A stretch of 64,000 bases of DNA from Molossus alvarezi (lineage: Eukaryota > Chordata > Mammalia > Chiroptera > Molossidae). This document shows positions 43,930-56,489 of this stretch, piece by piece (positions within the stretch are counted from its first letter, which is position 1; every line of letters begins with the position of its first letter). Made by a program: the position numbers and the translations under genes. The notes under the pieces are model-generated. The model was given only the letters and a program-made list of their open reading frames with translations. It made no database searches and was not told the origin of the DNA. The DNA lies in assembly GCA_037176705.1 (NCBI GenBank), contig CM073897.1, forward strand, positions 39,831,488 to 39,895,487. The letters are read 5' to 3'.

Positions 43930-46900
43930 TACAATAATAAAGGGAAACAGCAATCATTTGAAACCAAGCCAGAACAGACTCAGATGTAAGAATTGCAAAC
44001 GTGGATATGTTCAAAAAGTTAAGAGATTCTGAAGAAAGAAAATGCCCAAATTGAGTTTCTAGAGATCCAAAGTAATGTTTGGGATGAAAACTACATTAGA
44101 AAAATTTCCAGTAAGGTAGTCATTACAGAGGAATAATTAGAAAATCTGAAAATATAGCAATAAAAAACAACCCAAAGTGAAGAAAAGAGAAAAAGAGAGG
44201 AAGGGGTGGAACAGAGCCCCAGTGAGCTCCAAAACATCTTCAGCTGGTCTAATGGATACAAAACTGGAGTCCCCAAATTGAGGGTGACCAGATTTCTTTT
44301 GAAGAAATAATTGCTTAAAAGTTTATAATTTGAGGAAATGTATAAAATCACTTTTATGTGTAGCTCAACAAACACCCAAGTACAAGGAATATTAAAAAAA
44401 AACAAAAAACATCTGCAGTCAAGGAACATTATTAAAATTCGGTTTTCAGCAAACCATAAAGACATCCAGGGGAGAAAAAATAGCCATCCTATGTACAGAG
44501 GAAAAAAAAAAAAAAAAAGGCTGATGACAGATTTCTCTTTGCAAAAAATAAAAAAGAAGCACAATTGAGAAAACAGTAGAATACCATCCATAAATTACTG
44601 AAAGATAAGCTGTCAATGTAGAATGTATAACTAGCAAAATGATCTTTCTAAAACAAAAGTAAAATAGAAACTATTTTAAACATGAAGGAATTTAGCATTA
44701 AACAAAATCAATCATAAATTATTAGTAAAAATTTTATACCTAACTATGGATAGATAAAAATTTTCTTAACCCAATAAAAGACATTTTGAAAACCTATGGC
44801 TAACTTCATACTTAAGGAGTAAAGACTTAATATCTTCCCTCTGAAATAAATAAGAAGAGAAGGACATATGTTCTCAACACTTCTCTTTAATGGTATGTTG
44901 GAGTATTTTTATTTTTCAATTACAGTTTGCACTCAATATTTTTTTATTTCCGAGTATACAGCATAGTCATTAGACAATAATACGCTTTACACAATTGTCC
45001 CCCTAACATACCCTTTTCCTACCTTGCACCATACATAGTTATTACAATATCATTGGCTGTATTTCCTATGTTATTTTCTTTTACAAACCCATGACTATCT
45101 TGTAACTATCAATTTGTACTTCTTAATCCCTTCACCTTTTTCATCCAGTCCCCCAACAACCACCCTCTCTTCTGTCAACCATCAATCTGTTCTCTTTGTC
45201 TATGAGTCGGTTTCTATTTTGTGTTTCTTAATTTTGTTATTTAGATTTCACATATAGGTGAAATCATATGGTATTTTTCTTTCTCTGACTGACTTATATC
45301 ACTTAGCATAATACCCTCCAGGTCCATCCCTTCTGTCACCTGTGTGGCTGATACTCTATTGCATATATGTGCCGCTACTTCGCTCCCATTCTGGTTATAG
45401 TAAATAAATAACACTGCACGAAACATAGGGGTGCATATACTCTTTCAAATGAGTGTTTTGGGTTTCTTTAGATATATACCCAGAAGTGGAATCAGTGAGT
45501 CATAAGGCAGTTCCATTTTTCATTTTTTGAGGGACTTCCATGTTGTTTTCACAGTTGCTGCGCCAATCTGCATTCCCACCAGCGGTGCACTAGGGTTCCC
45601 TGTCATGGTGTATGAGAGGTTTTATTCAATGCAGTGAGGCAAGGAAAATAAATAAATGCCATTTAACTGGAAGAATAAGAAAGTTGTTTGATTTATAGAC
45701 AATATATCTATATAAAAAATCAATGGGATTAACAGAAAAATAACTTTGTAGAACTAAGAAATGAACTTAAAAAGTTGTAGGATATGTTATCCATATACAA
45801 AACTATTAAGTGGATTTGTATATACTAGCGGTAAAAAATCAAAAATTGAAATTTAGAAATACTATGTACAATAGCATCAAAGATATGAAAATTTTTGAAA
45901 CCTGGCAAAAATTGTGAAAGAACTTTACACTAAAAATTAAAATACATTCCTAAAAGAAATAAAGTCAGATTAAGTAATTGGAAATATATATTGTACATGG
46001 GTTAGAAAACAATATTTTTCTGTTGTTAATTCTCCAAAAAGGATTCTTTAAATTTAATGCAATCCTAATCAAGATCTTCATCAGATTTTTTTATCAGAAT
46101 TGAAAAACTCACTCTAAATGTAATGTGGAAATTCAAAGAATCAGATCAAATCTGAAAAAGAAGATGTTGAGAACTAATATTACCAGATTTCAAGGCATTT
46201 TAAAGAGACAACAATTAAGAGAAGTTGTATTGGCATCAAGATAGTTAGATTAATGGAAATATAATGGCAACTAATTTTTTGAACTATTGGATATTCATTT
46301 GTGAAACAAAATAAAATAATCAAATATAAATTTTAATCTGTACCCGGCACCACATGAATTATTTATGTTATTAGAAGCATAGACCTAAATATGAAACATG
46401 AAACTATTACATGTTTAGAATTAAAAAATAGAAGTCCTTTGTGACCTTGGGTTAGGCAAAGCACAAAAACAAAAGTCTGATCCATAAAATAATAAATGTA
46501 TAAATTGTATTTTAGCAAAATTAAAAACTTCAATGTCTTCAAAAGTTATTGTTAATAAAATGAGAATACCGGACACAGACTGGGAGAAAAACATTTGAGG
46601 GGAAAAAAAAGGTTCTGATAAAAGACTTGTACCAGAATGTAGAAAAATCCCTCAAAACACAAAAATAATGCAAATGATCCAAAAGAAAGAAAACCTTAAG
46701 ATTTGGATGGACAGTTATATATGGAGGGCAAGTAAGGACATGAAAATATGATCAACATAATTCATCATTTAGGAAAATGCAATTTCGTTCTACATTCTTA
46801 TTAGAATGGTTAAACTTAAAAGACTGCCAAATATAAATGGATATCATATATTATCCATCTTTGGAGAATAATTTCTGAAACAGGAAAACATACATCTACC

Positions 46901-47433
46901 TTATAGCAATTCTATTCCTTGTTATTTTTCCAAGAGAAATGAAAGTATGTATCTGTATAAATATTTTATATGAATGCTCATAACATCAGTCAGAGATCGC
47001 CCTGATGTCTATCAATAAGTTAGTGGTAAACAAATCAAGGCACAATCATACAATTGAATATTACCTAGCAACAAAAATGAATGAACTGTTGCTACATACT
47101 ATAACATAAATGAGTCTCAAAATAATTATACTGATTGAGAGAAACAAGACCAAAGCAGTGCTGTATAATTTCATTTATATAGAATTTTAGAAAACACAAA
47201 ACAGCATAACGGAAAGCAGATCAGTGGTCGACAGGATGGAGTGGAACTGAAGCTAGTGAAAAAGGTATTTCAATGAGGAATTATGAATGTAATCTCCATT
47301 ACCTTGCCTGTCACGGTGTTCGCAGAGGAGCATATATGTGTCAAAACTTACCAAATTTTACATCCTAAATGTGTGTAGTTTATTGTGTCAATTATACCTC
47401 AATAAAGCTGTTAGAAATTAAAATATAAAAAAG
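43930..47433 (+). mobile_element. old LINE-1 (L1M-like), ORF1 to 3' end, interrupted by a younger LINE-1
   Basis: Left arm (43930-44903): AAAGGGAAACAGCAATCATT, GTTCAAAAAGTTAAGAGATT, CCCCAGTGAGCTCCAAAACA, CTGGAGTCCCCAAATTGAGG, CTATGTACAGAGG, which is the ORF1 order of old mammalian L1s, then an internal jump to ORF2 (TTCTCAACACTTCTCTTTAA). Right arm (45606-47433): TTCAATGCAGTGAGGCAAGG, CAAGACCAAAGCAGTGCTGT, then ORF2 C-terminus and 3' UTR with GTGTCAATTATACCTCAATA. No frame survives. Confidence 0.8.
44904..45605 (-). mobile_element. younger LINE-1 3' end inserted into the old LINE-1
   Basis: Plus strand reads reverse L1: TATTTTTATTTTTCAATTAC tail side, TGGTGAAATC-like CACATATAGGTGAAATCATA, CACTTAGCATAATACCCTCC, AACATAGGGGTGCATATACT, CTGCATTCCCACCAGCGGTG. 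Flanks AATGGTATGTTGGAG (to 44903) and CATGGTGTATGAGAG (to 45618) are decayed TSD copies of one ORF2 site. Confidence 0.85.
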
Positions 47434-48084
47434 GGAAGGCTCCCTAATAATAAGTCATGTAATGTCCATAGAGGATCAAAAAAAATTATATGCTTGGTTC
47501 AGCAAATGGCTCAGAAATTAGCACTTAGTTCAATGAGAGGCTTAATGGATGGACCGAGAAAATCAAGGAAGGCTTTGCTAGCCTGAATTTTAAAGGACAA
47601 AAAGCAGGTGAATTCATGAGGGATATGTTCCAATAAAAGAGTCTTCATGCACAAAGGCATGAGAGATGAGAGAATGTAGTGTTTTCAAAACTACAAGTTA
47701 TGTCTGTCCTCAGTCACTGAATGTTGTCTTTGATCCCCAGCCCAGTGTTCCCGTTTTCTTTTAACACTTAACATAGGTTTTAAAACTGCACATTTCGAAG
47801 TCCTAGATTTCCTTAGGGGCAAATGTGTAGGATTTAGGGGAAGGGTGTTTTCTCACAACTACTTCCACAAGAGCAGGTCCTCTTGACTCTTTTATGTATT
47901 AAATGCCTACAAAAGATTCATTGAGAAAAGAGTTCTACAATTAAAAACAAACAAACAAAATATCATTATTTTGGCTAAAGTGGAAAGTTCTCTATTTTCA
48001 TTAACAAGAACACGAAAAAAAACATTTTTTTCCATTGTTTTGCTTATTTTTCCCTATACCAGAGCAGTCTTCAACTAACATGTG
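47434..48084. other. no confident feature; weak old-repeat traces
   Basis: AATCAAGGAAGGCTTTGCTA and ACAAAGGCATGAGAGATGAG recall the L2-class-like old repeat in reverse. Confidence 0.4.
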
Positions 48085-48590
48085 TCCAATCCAATTCTAT
48101 CTACTTAAAAATCACCCCAGTGAAGTCTTCCCTGATTCCTGCAGTATCAGATATTTCTCCGCCTCATGAAAACCCACAACACTTTACTTAGAAATGATGT
48201 CAGAGAATGCTGCTGACACGTTCCCATGTGTCAATCATTTGATCCTCACAACATTGCTGTGAGCATCATATTTGCTACCCAGGTGAAAAGTTGGAAGTCC
48301 AGATTGCTTCTGTTTATGCAACTTTCCAAAATCTGCACAGCAGGGAAGAGGCAGAACTAGAAATGCAATCCAGGGCTTTTGACTTGAAGCCATACTTTAA
48401 TTCCATTATAACATTATTGCTATGCTACAAAATTATACCTGTCTGGTCCTATCCAGCAGTGTTTTTTGCACCATAGCTGACTTTATACTACCTTTCCAAC
48501 TAGGTCATCAATTTCATTAAGGACAGCAAATGCCTTTCATCAGTTTATATGAGGACTGTGCATAGGTGATTAATAGATGTTTAAGAGAGA
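48085..48590 (+). repeat. L2 fragment interrupted by MIR
   Basis: CCCAGTGAAGTCTTCCCTGA and CACAACACTTTACTTAG at left; after the MIR, GTCATCAATTTCATTAAGGA, CAGCAAATGCCTTTCATCAG and GTGATTAATAGATG at right. Confidence 0.5.
48215..48430 (-). repeat. MIR
   Basis: TTTGATCCTCACAACATTGC, CAGCAGGGAAGAGGCAGAAC, AGAAATGCAATCCAGGGCTT: reverse MIR. Confidence 0.65.
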
Positions 48591-49504
48591 AAACAGTGGG
48601 AGAGAAAAGAGAATGAAGGAAAGTAGGAATAAAGGACAGATAGAACAGAGGTAGGAAAAGAGAGAAGAAGAATATGTGAAGAGTTCGCATTATTAAAGAA
48701 ATGCTTAGTATTAATAGTTTACTTTTTCTGGGAGTATAATGTTGGCTAGCCTTTGCTGAATACTAATGATGAATTTCTGATAAGAATTATTGACTATTCA
48801 ACAAAACAGAAGTAGGTTTCATTATGGATCTGAATCTCATAATGCATGTCCCCTGTCCCTCTGTCATCTGCATTAGATTGTTTTGGGTTATTGGAGTAGA
48901 AATTCATTGTGTTTGCCCACCAAAATATTTGTTTTTCCTGCTCCTAAGAGGAGCACCCTGGTTTGACAGAGGTGAGGAAATGGTATGTTTGGGGTACCCC
49001 ACCTCCTCTTCAGCTCTCCTTCCATGAAACTCTAATGGAGACTTTGGGATGAGATGGGACAATTAGAAGCTCCCATGCTGCGGGCCATGGTTCAGGAGTG
49101 GGTGTGTGACCCTAGCTCAAGCCAGTCAGAAACCAACACATCTAATCTGACATTGCCGAGTGCCGGAGAAGGAGGGCAAAACCAGTTTCCCGCAGGGTGC
49201 CAGATTTTGAGCCTCTAATTATGTATTAATTAATTAGGCTAAAACTGCCTCTGAAATTTAAATAGGTTGAATTAATAATAGATTTATTTTTCATTTTAAA
49301 TTGGTTTGGTGCTCTTTTTCTCACTGCTATTTTCAACGAGGCTTATTAATACAAAAAAAAAAATCTAGTTCCTTGCAAATTTGTAGCTTCCTAAACAAAT
49401 ATTGTGATGGTAACCTGGCTTTTCTTGACAATCCCTTGGTAAATTGAACCACATGGGATGAATGTGGGTCATCCTTACATCAGGAGTAGACTCCATCATG
49501 CATT
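48591..49504. other. no recognisable gene; possible old repeat 48990-49190
   Basis: GTGTGTGACCCTAGCTCAAG and CCAGTCAGAAACC at 49100-49135 recall an old repeat phrase (ATGACCCAATCCTGGCCAAT), not enough to call. Confidence 0.4.
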
Positions 49505-49705
49505 ATGATACATGACTACCAATTACCGAGTGCTCATCTTTTGCCAAGCAGCCTACTAGGCACTTAATGTATATTTTTAGTTAACCCTCACAATTAGCTC
49601 ATGAGGGAAATAATATTATTTTTAATTTTAGGAATGAGGTAACTGGGGACTGAAAAAATAAGTAACTTGCTTGTATTACTAAGTTGGAATTTGATGTCTG
49701 ACTTC
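49505..49705 (-). repeat. MIR
   Basis: ACCGAGTGCTCATCTTTTGC, AGTTAACCCTCACAATTAGC, GAATGAGGTAACTGGGGACT, AAGTAACTTGC: reverse MIR. Confidence 0.7.
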
Positions 49706-51215
49706 AAGAATCACTCATTACAATCAAATTATTCTTTTGTGAAAACAATGTTTCTTTAACTTCTAAAAATACTTTCCCAGCAAATAGGGAATATTGACAT
49801 GGGGGGATATTTTTGTTTGTTCCTAAATTTAGAGAGAGAGAGGGTATTTCTAAGATCTCATATATTATCATTCTTCCTGATTTTTTGTGGGTGATTTTAT
49901 TGGCCTCGTTGCATTGCACCCTGGACACAAAACTATATTTTGGTTGAAACAGCATGACACTGTCAGCCTTGAAATAGGCACTTTTCAAGTAAAAGCCTTT
50001 TCACTTTATAAAGCTTTCTGTGTAGCATGTGGATTTATGGTTATACTTTTCTACAATAATTAAAATTCCTATAAATAACATTCTTCATGTTTAGCATTTT
50101 AACCTTCATTTGTTGATAGCATGATGCATTCTGAATATTTTCCTGAATTCAGTGTAAATAAACCATAAATTCAATAGACTGTACATAATGCTATTTATAC
50201 CAAGTGAAAGAATAGTCTTCAAAATGTTTCTCCGTAAGCATATCCACTACATGAAGAAAAATGTGCTCAGTTATTTAATTTGTGTTTACATTGTATGCTA
50301 ACTAACTCACAATTTCATGTAAATTTGTATGAACCAGAATAAAAGAACAGAAATAAAGTTGAGGAAAACCTCAGTATTTATTTTAAATAAAGGGAAAGTG
50401 GAGATTGTTTTCTCTTTTTCTAGATATATTATTATTTTTATGAGAATTTTAGAAATAATGGTAATTTCTACTTTAAAATGTTATGCACATTTTAATTTAT
50501 AACACATTCCAAATACTGATTTTAAATATTACCCTGAAATGTGAAAGCATAACTATTATTTATCCCAAACTATTCATGTATTTAGTAATTCAATTATTAC
50601 TTTGTTCCTATGCATTTCTAAATATCCAACACATATATGGCAGTGTTACAGTGATTGAGGATTTAATAGTGGAAGACAGGCCAATGCCTTGTCCTTAGTA
50701 AGCAAGTATTCTCATCAGGGAAGTGAGTCAATGCACATACATACAGACAGGTGTGCACATACGCACTCCAGGAGCAAAACCTCACATCAGACACGTGTTA
50801 GAAGTAAAGCAAGATAATGTGAGAAAGAAAAATCGTGAAAGGTATCTCTAAAAGAATATGTGTCTGAATATTTCCAAAAGTAAGGAAGAGATATGTGAGC
50901 CTAAAGATGATCATTAAGTTGATCTTTACTATCAATACAAATAAATAGGAAAAAAAACTCTAATAAGTAAATAATTAAATTATTAACTTTATAATAATTA
51001 ATACTAATACTATAAGCAAATTCTTATGATTTGACAAAAAGGCACAAAACAACTTAATGTGAAGAATTTACTAGTCTCTAAAGCTTATGTACATAAAATA
51101 TATAACCATTATTATGCAAAAATGCATACACTTGAATGGCTATATTAGGATTGAAATATTACAGTATGAGTGTTGCTTTACTGTTGCTCACATTGTTTGT
51201 GTCATAATGATGAAC
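49706..51215. other. no recognisable gene or repeat
   Basis: Very AT-rich. A 94-codon minus frame at 49704-49988 has no motif. Confidence 0.5.
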
Positions 51216-51226
51216 TGAGTTTAATT

Positions 51227-51478
51227 TTTCTTTTTTTAAATCCTCACCTAAAAATATTTTTCTATTTATCTTCAGATAGACTGTGAGGGAAGGAGAGAGA
51301 GAGAGACAGAGAGAAACACTGATGTGAGGGAGACATATCTATTGATTGCCTCCCGGGAGACCCTGACCAGGGCCAGGGACCGAACTGCAACCGAGGTACA
51401 TGCCCTTGACCAGAATCAAACCCGCAACTCTCTGGTCCATGGGCAAATGCTCTAACTGCTGAGCCAAACTGACCAGGG
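51227..51478 (-). mobile_element. Ves SINE, first of two at the same target
   Basis: Reverse-oriented: AAATCCTCACCTAAAAATAT tail side, GAGAGAGAGAGAGACAGAGA, CTGCTGAGCCAAACTGACCA head. Flanks TGAGTTTAATT at 51216-51226 and 51479-51489. Confidence 0.95.
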
Positions 51479-51492
51479 TGAGTTTAATTCTT

Positions 51493-51762
51493 TTTTTTTT
51501 TTTTATCCTCACCGAGGATATTTTTCCATTTTTTTTTACAGATAGAGTGGGAGGGAGAGAGAGGAAGGGAGAGAGAGAGAGAAAGGGAGAGAGAGAGAGA
51601 AACATCGACGTGAAGGGACACATCGAGTGGCTGCCACCCGCACGACCAACCAGGGCCGGGGACAAACTGCAACCGAAGTACGTGCCCTTAGCAGGAACCG
51701 AACCCGGGTCTCTCTGGACCGCAGGCCAACGCTCTAACCTCTGAGCCAAACTGGCCAGGGCG
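51493..51762 (-). mobile_element. Ves SINE, second at the same target
   Basis: Reverse-oriented: T-run, ATCCTCACCGAGGAT, GA-rich tract, CAAACTGCAACCGAAGTACG, head CTGAGCCAAACTGGCCAGGG. Flanks TGAGTTTAATTCTT (51479-51492) and TGAGTTAAATTCTT (51763-51776). Confidence 0.96.
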
Positions 51763-51789
51763 TGAGTTAAATTCTTAAAAAATTAATTA

Positions 51790-52010
51790 AAAATTCAAAA
51801 GAACTTCTTATTACTCTGATTTTGACTACTCTAGCTACTTCATATAAGTGGAATCATACAGAATTTGCCTGTCTGTGACTAGCTCATTTTGCTAGGTATA
51901 ATGACCTTAAGTTTCATCAGAGGTAGCATATATCAGAATTTCCTTCCTTTGCTTAAAATATACTTTTCATTTTGGGGCAGTTTTAGATTCATAGCAAAAT
52001 TGAGCAGTGA
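51790..52010 (-). repeat. old LINE-1 3' fragment
   Basis: TACTTCATATAAGTGGAATC, GTGACTAGCTCATTTTGCTA, TCAGAATTTCCTTCCTTTGC, CATAGCAAAATTGAGCAG: reverse old-L1 3' region. Confidence 0.6.
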
Positions 52011-52649
52011 TTATTCTTATTTTTTTTTGGCAAAAAAAAATTTCTTATTTTGATGTTGAGGCTGACTGACAGTGTCAGGAGAGGTCCCATAAAGTAGACA
52101 TTTCAATTAAATATTCAATGATTAGAAGATTTGGGGGACCTTCATGTAGCAATTTTTATGCAAATGAGCCCTTTGCTATGACATCTTGGGACATACCTGT
52201 TCTGTTTTGCTTCAAAAGCACTTACAAATGTTTTCTCTTTGTCCGGGGCTACAGTCTTGCATGATCCCAATGCACTATTCCTATGGTATTATTCCAGTGG
52301 GTATCCTTCCCTTACTTAGAGTGTGGTAAGAGAGATTCCTCCTGGAGTTATACTGTCTTTTCTGGTCTTGTCTTTCTCTCTTCACTCTGTGTCCCTTTTA
52401 CCCAGTGAGCATTGCCCATCACGTGGCAGGCTGCAGCAGGTACTTTTTACTCCTTTCCATGTGCTCTCACCTGGTGTTAAGAGGAAAACAGAAGTTACAT
52501 ATCCTTATGTGACCAGCATGGTTTTTGCTATGAATTAGAAAAATATATATATAAGAAAATTGAAGGCATATAGTAAAAAATTACTTATAATCCCACCACT
52601 CTTTAATTTTTTACATATTACTGTAATCAGTGATAATTAATTGTTTCCA
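52011..52649. other. no recognisable gene or repeat
   Basis: No supported feature. Confidence 0.45.
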
Positions 52650-52657
52650 TACACACA

Positions 52658-52690
<33 letters not shown>
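52650..52690. repeat. (CA)n microsatellite
   Basis: About 20 CA units with one TA interruption. Confidence 0.97.
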
Positions 52691-54870
52691 GTATATAGTT
52701 TTATTTTGAGAGAGTAGGGAAAACAATGATGTAACAAGCTACAATTATTTAAAATATATTAGCTTCATGAAATAGCTGCTTTAATATTGCAGATATAAAG
52801 CTATACTTTGAAACCTAGTTCCGTATATCATTAGTAGGATATTTGAATTATCCTGGAGCCATAGTTTTGTGTCTCTAAGATGAGCATAATCATAACATCA
52901 CTTACAGATTATATGGATTGTCAGATACACATCTGAAATAAATAGCACACTAGTACACACTCAATAAATCATAAAAAGTAATTTTGTTAGAATTAACAAT
53001 AACAGCAGCACAACACAATCATAATATCTGTCTACTGTCTGCTTGGAGCCATTAGCTTGCCAGACAGACTTTACTCAGGGTATTCTGGTTCCAGTTTGTG
53101 TCCCCCATCTCCATTGGTTTGCTCATCTGTAACCACTGTTCCACAGGCAGATCACTAATAGATGTATAGGCGCATCCCAGATTTGCCTTTCTTGGCTGCT
53201 GTGTTATACCTGCTCCCCTGTTCACCACCTCTATCACACCTTTGGACTGCCCACCCTCCCCCACCATCTCCCTGAGATCCTGCTTCAAAGTTACCTGTAG
53301 TCCACAGAGAAGAGAAGGCAGCTGCTCTGAATATAGAGCTGCTTGCCACTGCTGTTGGCTGGTTCTGACTTTTTCATTTTGAAATGTGAGTTATCACAGG
53401 GTCATTGAGATAAGCTACTGTAAACTTTATTTGGTCTTTTAGAAAACTGGTGTTTGGAGAAGAAAGCCCCTTTAGTGATTCAAACCCATCTTGCAGGTGA
53501 AGAGAAAATAGAGGTGATTTGTAAATGCTAAAACATCCATTTGGGAGAAAGGTATCAAGAGATTCAATGAAGGTCATTTTGGGGACCACCTTTGTTTGTC
53601 TTCATGAACATTTCAGAGAAGGACATAAATTGGGTATTAATCACATACCTTGTACAGACTAAATTGAAGTAGACGACAAAATGGGGAGGGGAAACTATGA
53701 ACAACGTGATCTGGAAGAAGAAAAGATGGATTAAAGCTTAATTTAATGGGAAGTTTGGGAATGTGGAGTATTATTACTCAGAAACACACGGTGCAGAAGG
53801 TTATTTTACCTTATGCTTTTTGCTCCTTAGTTACTTTACATTTGTTTCTTTATAGTTCTTTTCTAAGAACTGAAAGGTGTCATCCAGGTTAGGTCAGAGG
53901 CTCTTGATGATGCATCATTTCCCCTGGCATCTTCATTTTATGACTGTACTCACTCAGCTGCTTATCTTCCCTGGGCCAGGGGGTAGTAATAGGCAGGCAG
54001 TTACATTCCCTGTGTAAAATATATTTTCTCATATTTATCGGCTCAAGATGTCATTCCATCCTTACACAAAAATCCAGTTTAAGTAAATCCATCAAAAATA
54101 AATTTCGGCAAAAAGTAAATGAATTACAGACCCTTATAGTCTTCTGTTAGAGATTAAAATGAATGTACACCTTTCAGAGTAATTGTCAAAATACAGCCAA
54201 TCATGCTAATCATGAGTTGATGAGGACGCAAAAGGAGACGGCGATTGAAGATCCGTCTGTAACTCTGGGCTCTGCACTTCTGTCTATTGTATTAAGCCTT
54301 ACTTGAGATCACTCATGTCCACCTTGCCCTTTTTTTCAGAACTATTTTTTTCTTTCTAAATTAGTTTTATCTTCCTTTATCTGATAAATCCTCCCCATTT
54401 CCCACAAGTTAAGTCCTTAGACTTAACTAAAATATCTCTTTTCAACAAGTAGCAAGGACCGAGGTAACTAGAATTCTCAAAGTGCAATATATAATGCATC
54501 ATATTTGTTTCTCTACATTTCTCTGAGAGTTAAGTAGAGGAAAATGGTAATAATTTCTGGTTATATAGCAGGAGACTGCTTCTTCTGAGAGACTATGGCT
54601 TGTACGTGGAGCTCAGACAGAAATATGGATGTACTATGCTCTTACCACATTGCGAAGCCCCTCCTGCTAGGCTGTTTTACCCAAGTACTCACGATGTATC
54701 TTGATCCTGATGTACAGACATATAGAGGGTTAAAGTGCCATTCAGGCTCACTAGGCTTTCCCAAAGTCTTTGGTTGGCCCATGACTATTAGTCTTAACAT
54801 AGATTCTGAGGCCAATGAAAGTAATGTTCACTAAAATAATTCTTGTCAGCTCCTAGCCCATGTTTTCCAT
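52691..54870. other. no recognisable gene or repeat
   Basis: Short frames near 53052-53589 and 54595-54834 lack motifs or splice context. Confidence 0.5.
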
Positions 54871-55365
54871 AGAGTTCTTAATCTTTTACATTTCTTTTTT
54901 TTTTTTTTTTTTTGGTTGTTGTTAATTCTCACCCAGGAATATTTTTTGCATTGATTTTTAGAGAGAGTGGAAGTGAGGGACGGAGGTAGAGAGAGAGAGA
55001 AAGAGAGAGAGAGAGAACCTTGATGGGAGAGAGATACATCAATTTTTTCCTCCTATACCCCAACCAGGTCTGGGGATCAAACCTGCAACCTAGGCACATG
55101 CCCTTGACTAGAAATCAAACCCATGACCTTTTGGTGTGTGTGGGTCAATGATACGATCCAACCAGTGACAAACACTGGCCAGGGCGAGTTCTCAATCTTT
55201 AAAAAAAATAAATAGTTGCCTACAGAGCTTGCAAATATAATGTCCAAGGCCCACGCCCAGAGTTTCTGATTTAGTAGATTGGGGTAGATCTCCTAAATAT
55301 GCATTTTTTTACAGCTTTCAGTTGGGGCCCATCCTGCTGGCCTGAGGACCGCACATTGAGTCCCA
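54871..55365 (+). repeat. MER5A-like hAT relic split by a SINE
   Basis: Starts AGAGTTCTTAATCTTTT (54871), is interrupted, and continues GCCCACGCCCAGAGTTTCTG, ATTTAGTAGATTGGGGTAGA, ATATGCATTTTTTTACAGCT and CCTGAGGACCGCACATTGAG. Confidence 0.65.
54888..55185 (-). mobile_element. Ves-type SINE, diverged
   Basis: T-run, ATTCTCACCCAGGAAT, ATTGATTTTTAGAGAGAGTG, GA tract, AACACTGGCCAGGGC head. TSD GAGTTCTTAATCTTT (54872-54886) and GAGTTCTCAATCTTT (55186-55200). Confidence 0.92.
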
Positions 55366-55474
55366 CTAAAGCTTTTGAGGAGCAATATGTAGCTGTTCTA
55401 GTTGTTTCGACTCAGTCTTCACACAGACACAGCAACAATAAGAGACACAGAGTAAACTCTAGAACCTTGCTACT

Positions 55475-55610
55475 AAAAGTGTGGTAGCAGACCGGCAGTA
55501 GCATCACCTGGAAGAATTTTAGAAATACAGAGACAGGCCCTACCCTAGACCTGAATCCAAATATGTGTTTTAACAAAAGCTCTAGGTAGTTCATATACAC
55601 CTGCCCTAGC
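55475..55610 (+). repeat. MER20-like hAT relic
   Basis: CTACTAAAAGTGTGGTAGCA, GTAGCATCACCTGGAAGAAT, AGACAGGCCCTACCCTAGAC, AAATATGTGTTTTAACAAAA keep the family order. Confidence 0.65.
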
Positions 55611-55849
55611 ATGGAATAGCCTAATCATTTGTTGAGTTGCAGTTATTTTTCCTTTCCTTTTTCCAATTCCATAGCAGATGGACCCTGTCTCCTTCTATTT
55701 GAGAAATGATATCCTAGAATGGGCAATGGTACTTTATGGTTCAAATTTACTCATGTGATGAGGGTAGGACAGAACTGTAAAAATGCTTTTTGCAAATCCC
55801 ATATAATTCTATTTGTTAAAATACATTTCTACTAAGTTTCTATAGTACC

Positions 55850-56210
55850 CATGAAGTCTTTGTTTTAAGTAACAGAAATGCAAACATCTTAGACAAAAGA
55901 GAGAACTGACTAGAAGAATCGTGGATAGATACCCCACGTTGTCTCTGAAAATTATTGAAAAGGCAAGGTTTTAGCTGGACCATTGGGATGCTGAAAGCCA
56001 ATGACTGGAATGCTTACAGAATGCTCATCTTTGCATTTCTGTCTGTCTGCTTCAGTCTCTCAGAGACACTACTTGCACGTCTTCCAACCTTGCCTCTGTG
56101 GAGGGCCTGGAACTCTCCTCCTACTTCCAGGTTATGCTCTTGCAACTTTCCTGTGGCTTGACAGAGCTTATTTCTCTTTCGCTTCGCAGTTCAGCTGAGT
56201 GTTTGGTAGG
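55850..56210 (+). repeat. possible old repeat, related to 41020-41440
   Basis: TAACAGAAATGCAAACATCT opening, AAAATTATTGAAAAGGCAAG, CTTCAGTCTCTCAGAGACAC. Weak. Short frames on both strands here are not supported. Confidence 0.3.
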
Positions 56211-56489
56211 TAGCCTTCTATGCAATGGCACCTCCAAACCATTCACTGCAGTTGCTGCATGAGAGAAAGTGTGAAAGGTCTCTTGGGATATTTCAGGGGA
56301 CAAGTCTGGAAGTGGTGAACACTTCCTTCCACATGCTAATATTCAGAACACAGGACTATATCTAGATGTAGAATGTGGACTCAGAAAAAAAAAAAAAAAG
56401 AACCAGGATTGGTGAACTAATAGCATTTTCTCTGCCATATATAGAGAGAGCCATATGAATACTGCACTTCCGATTTCAAATTCAAATTG

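Noticed and set aside
44091..44591. 166-codon minus-strand frame, the longest in the window
   Set aside because: It is antisense to the old L1 ORF1 region and reads through A-runs as poly-Phe. No splice or promoter signals.
51339..51749. 136-codon minus frame
   Set aside because: Reads through two adjacent SINEs; the MAQRLERWPAVQRDPGSVPAKG-like start recurs in every SINE of this subtype.
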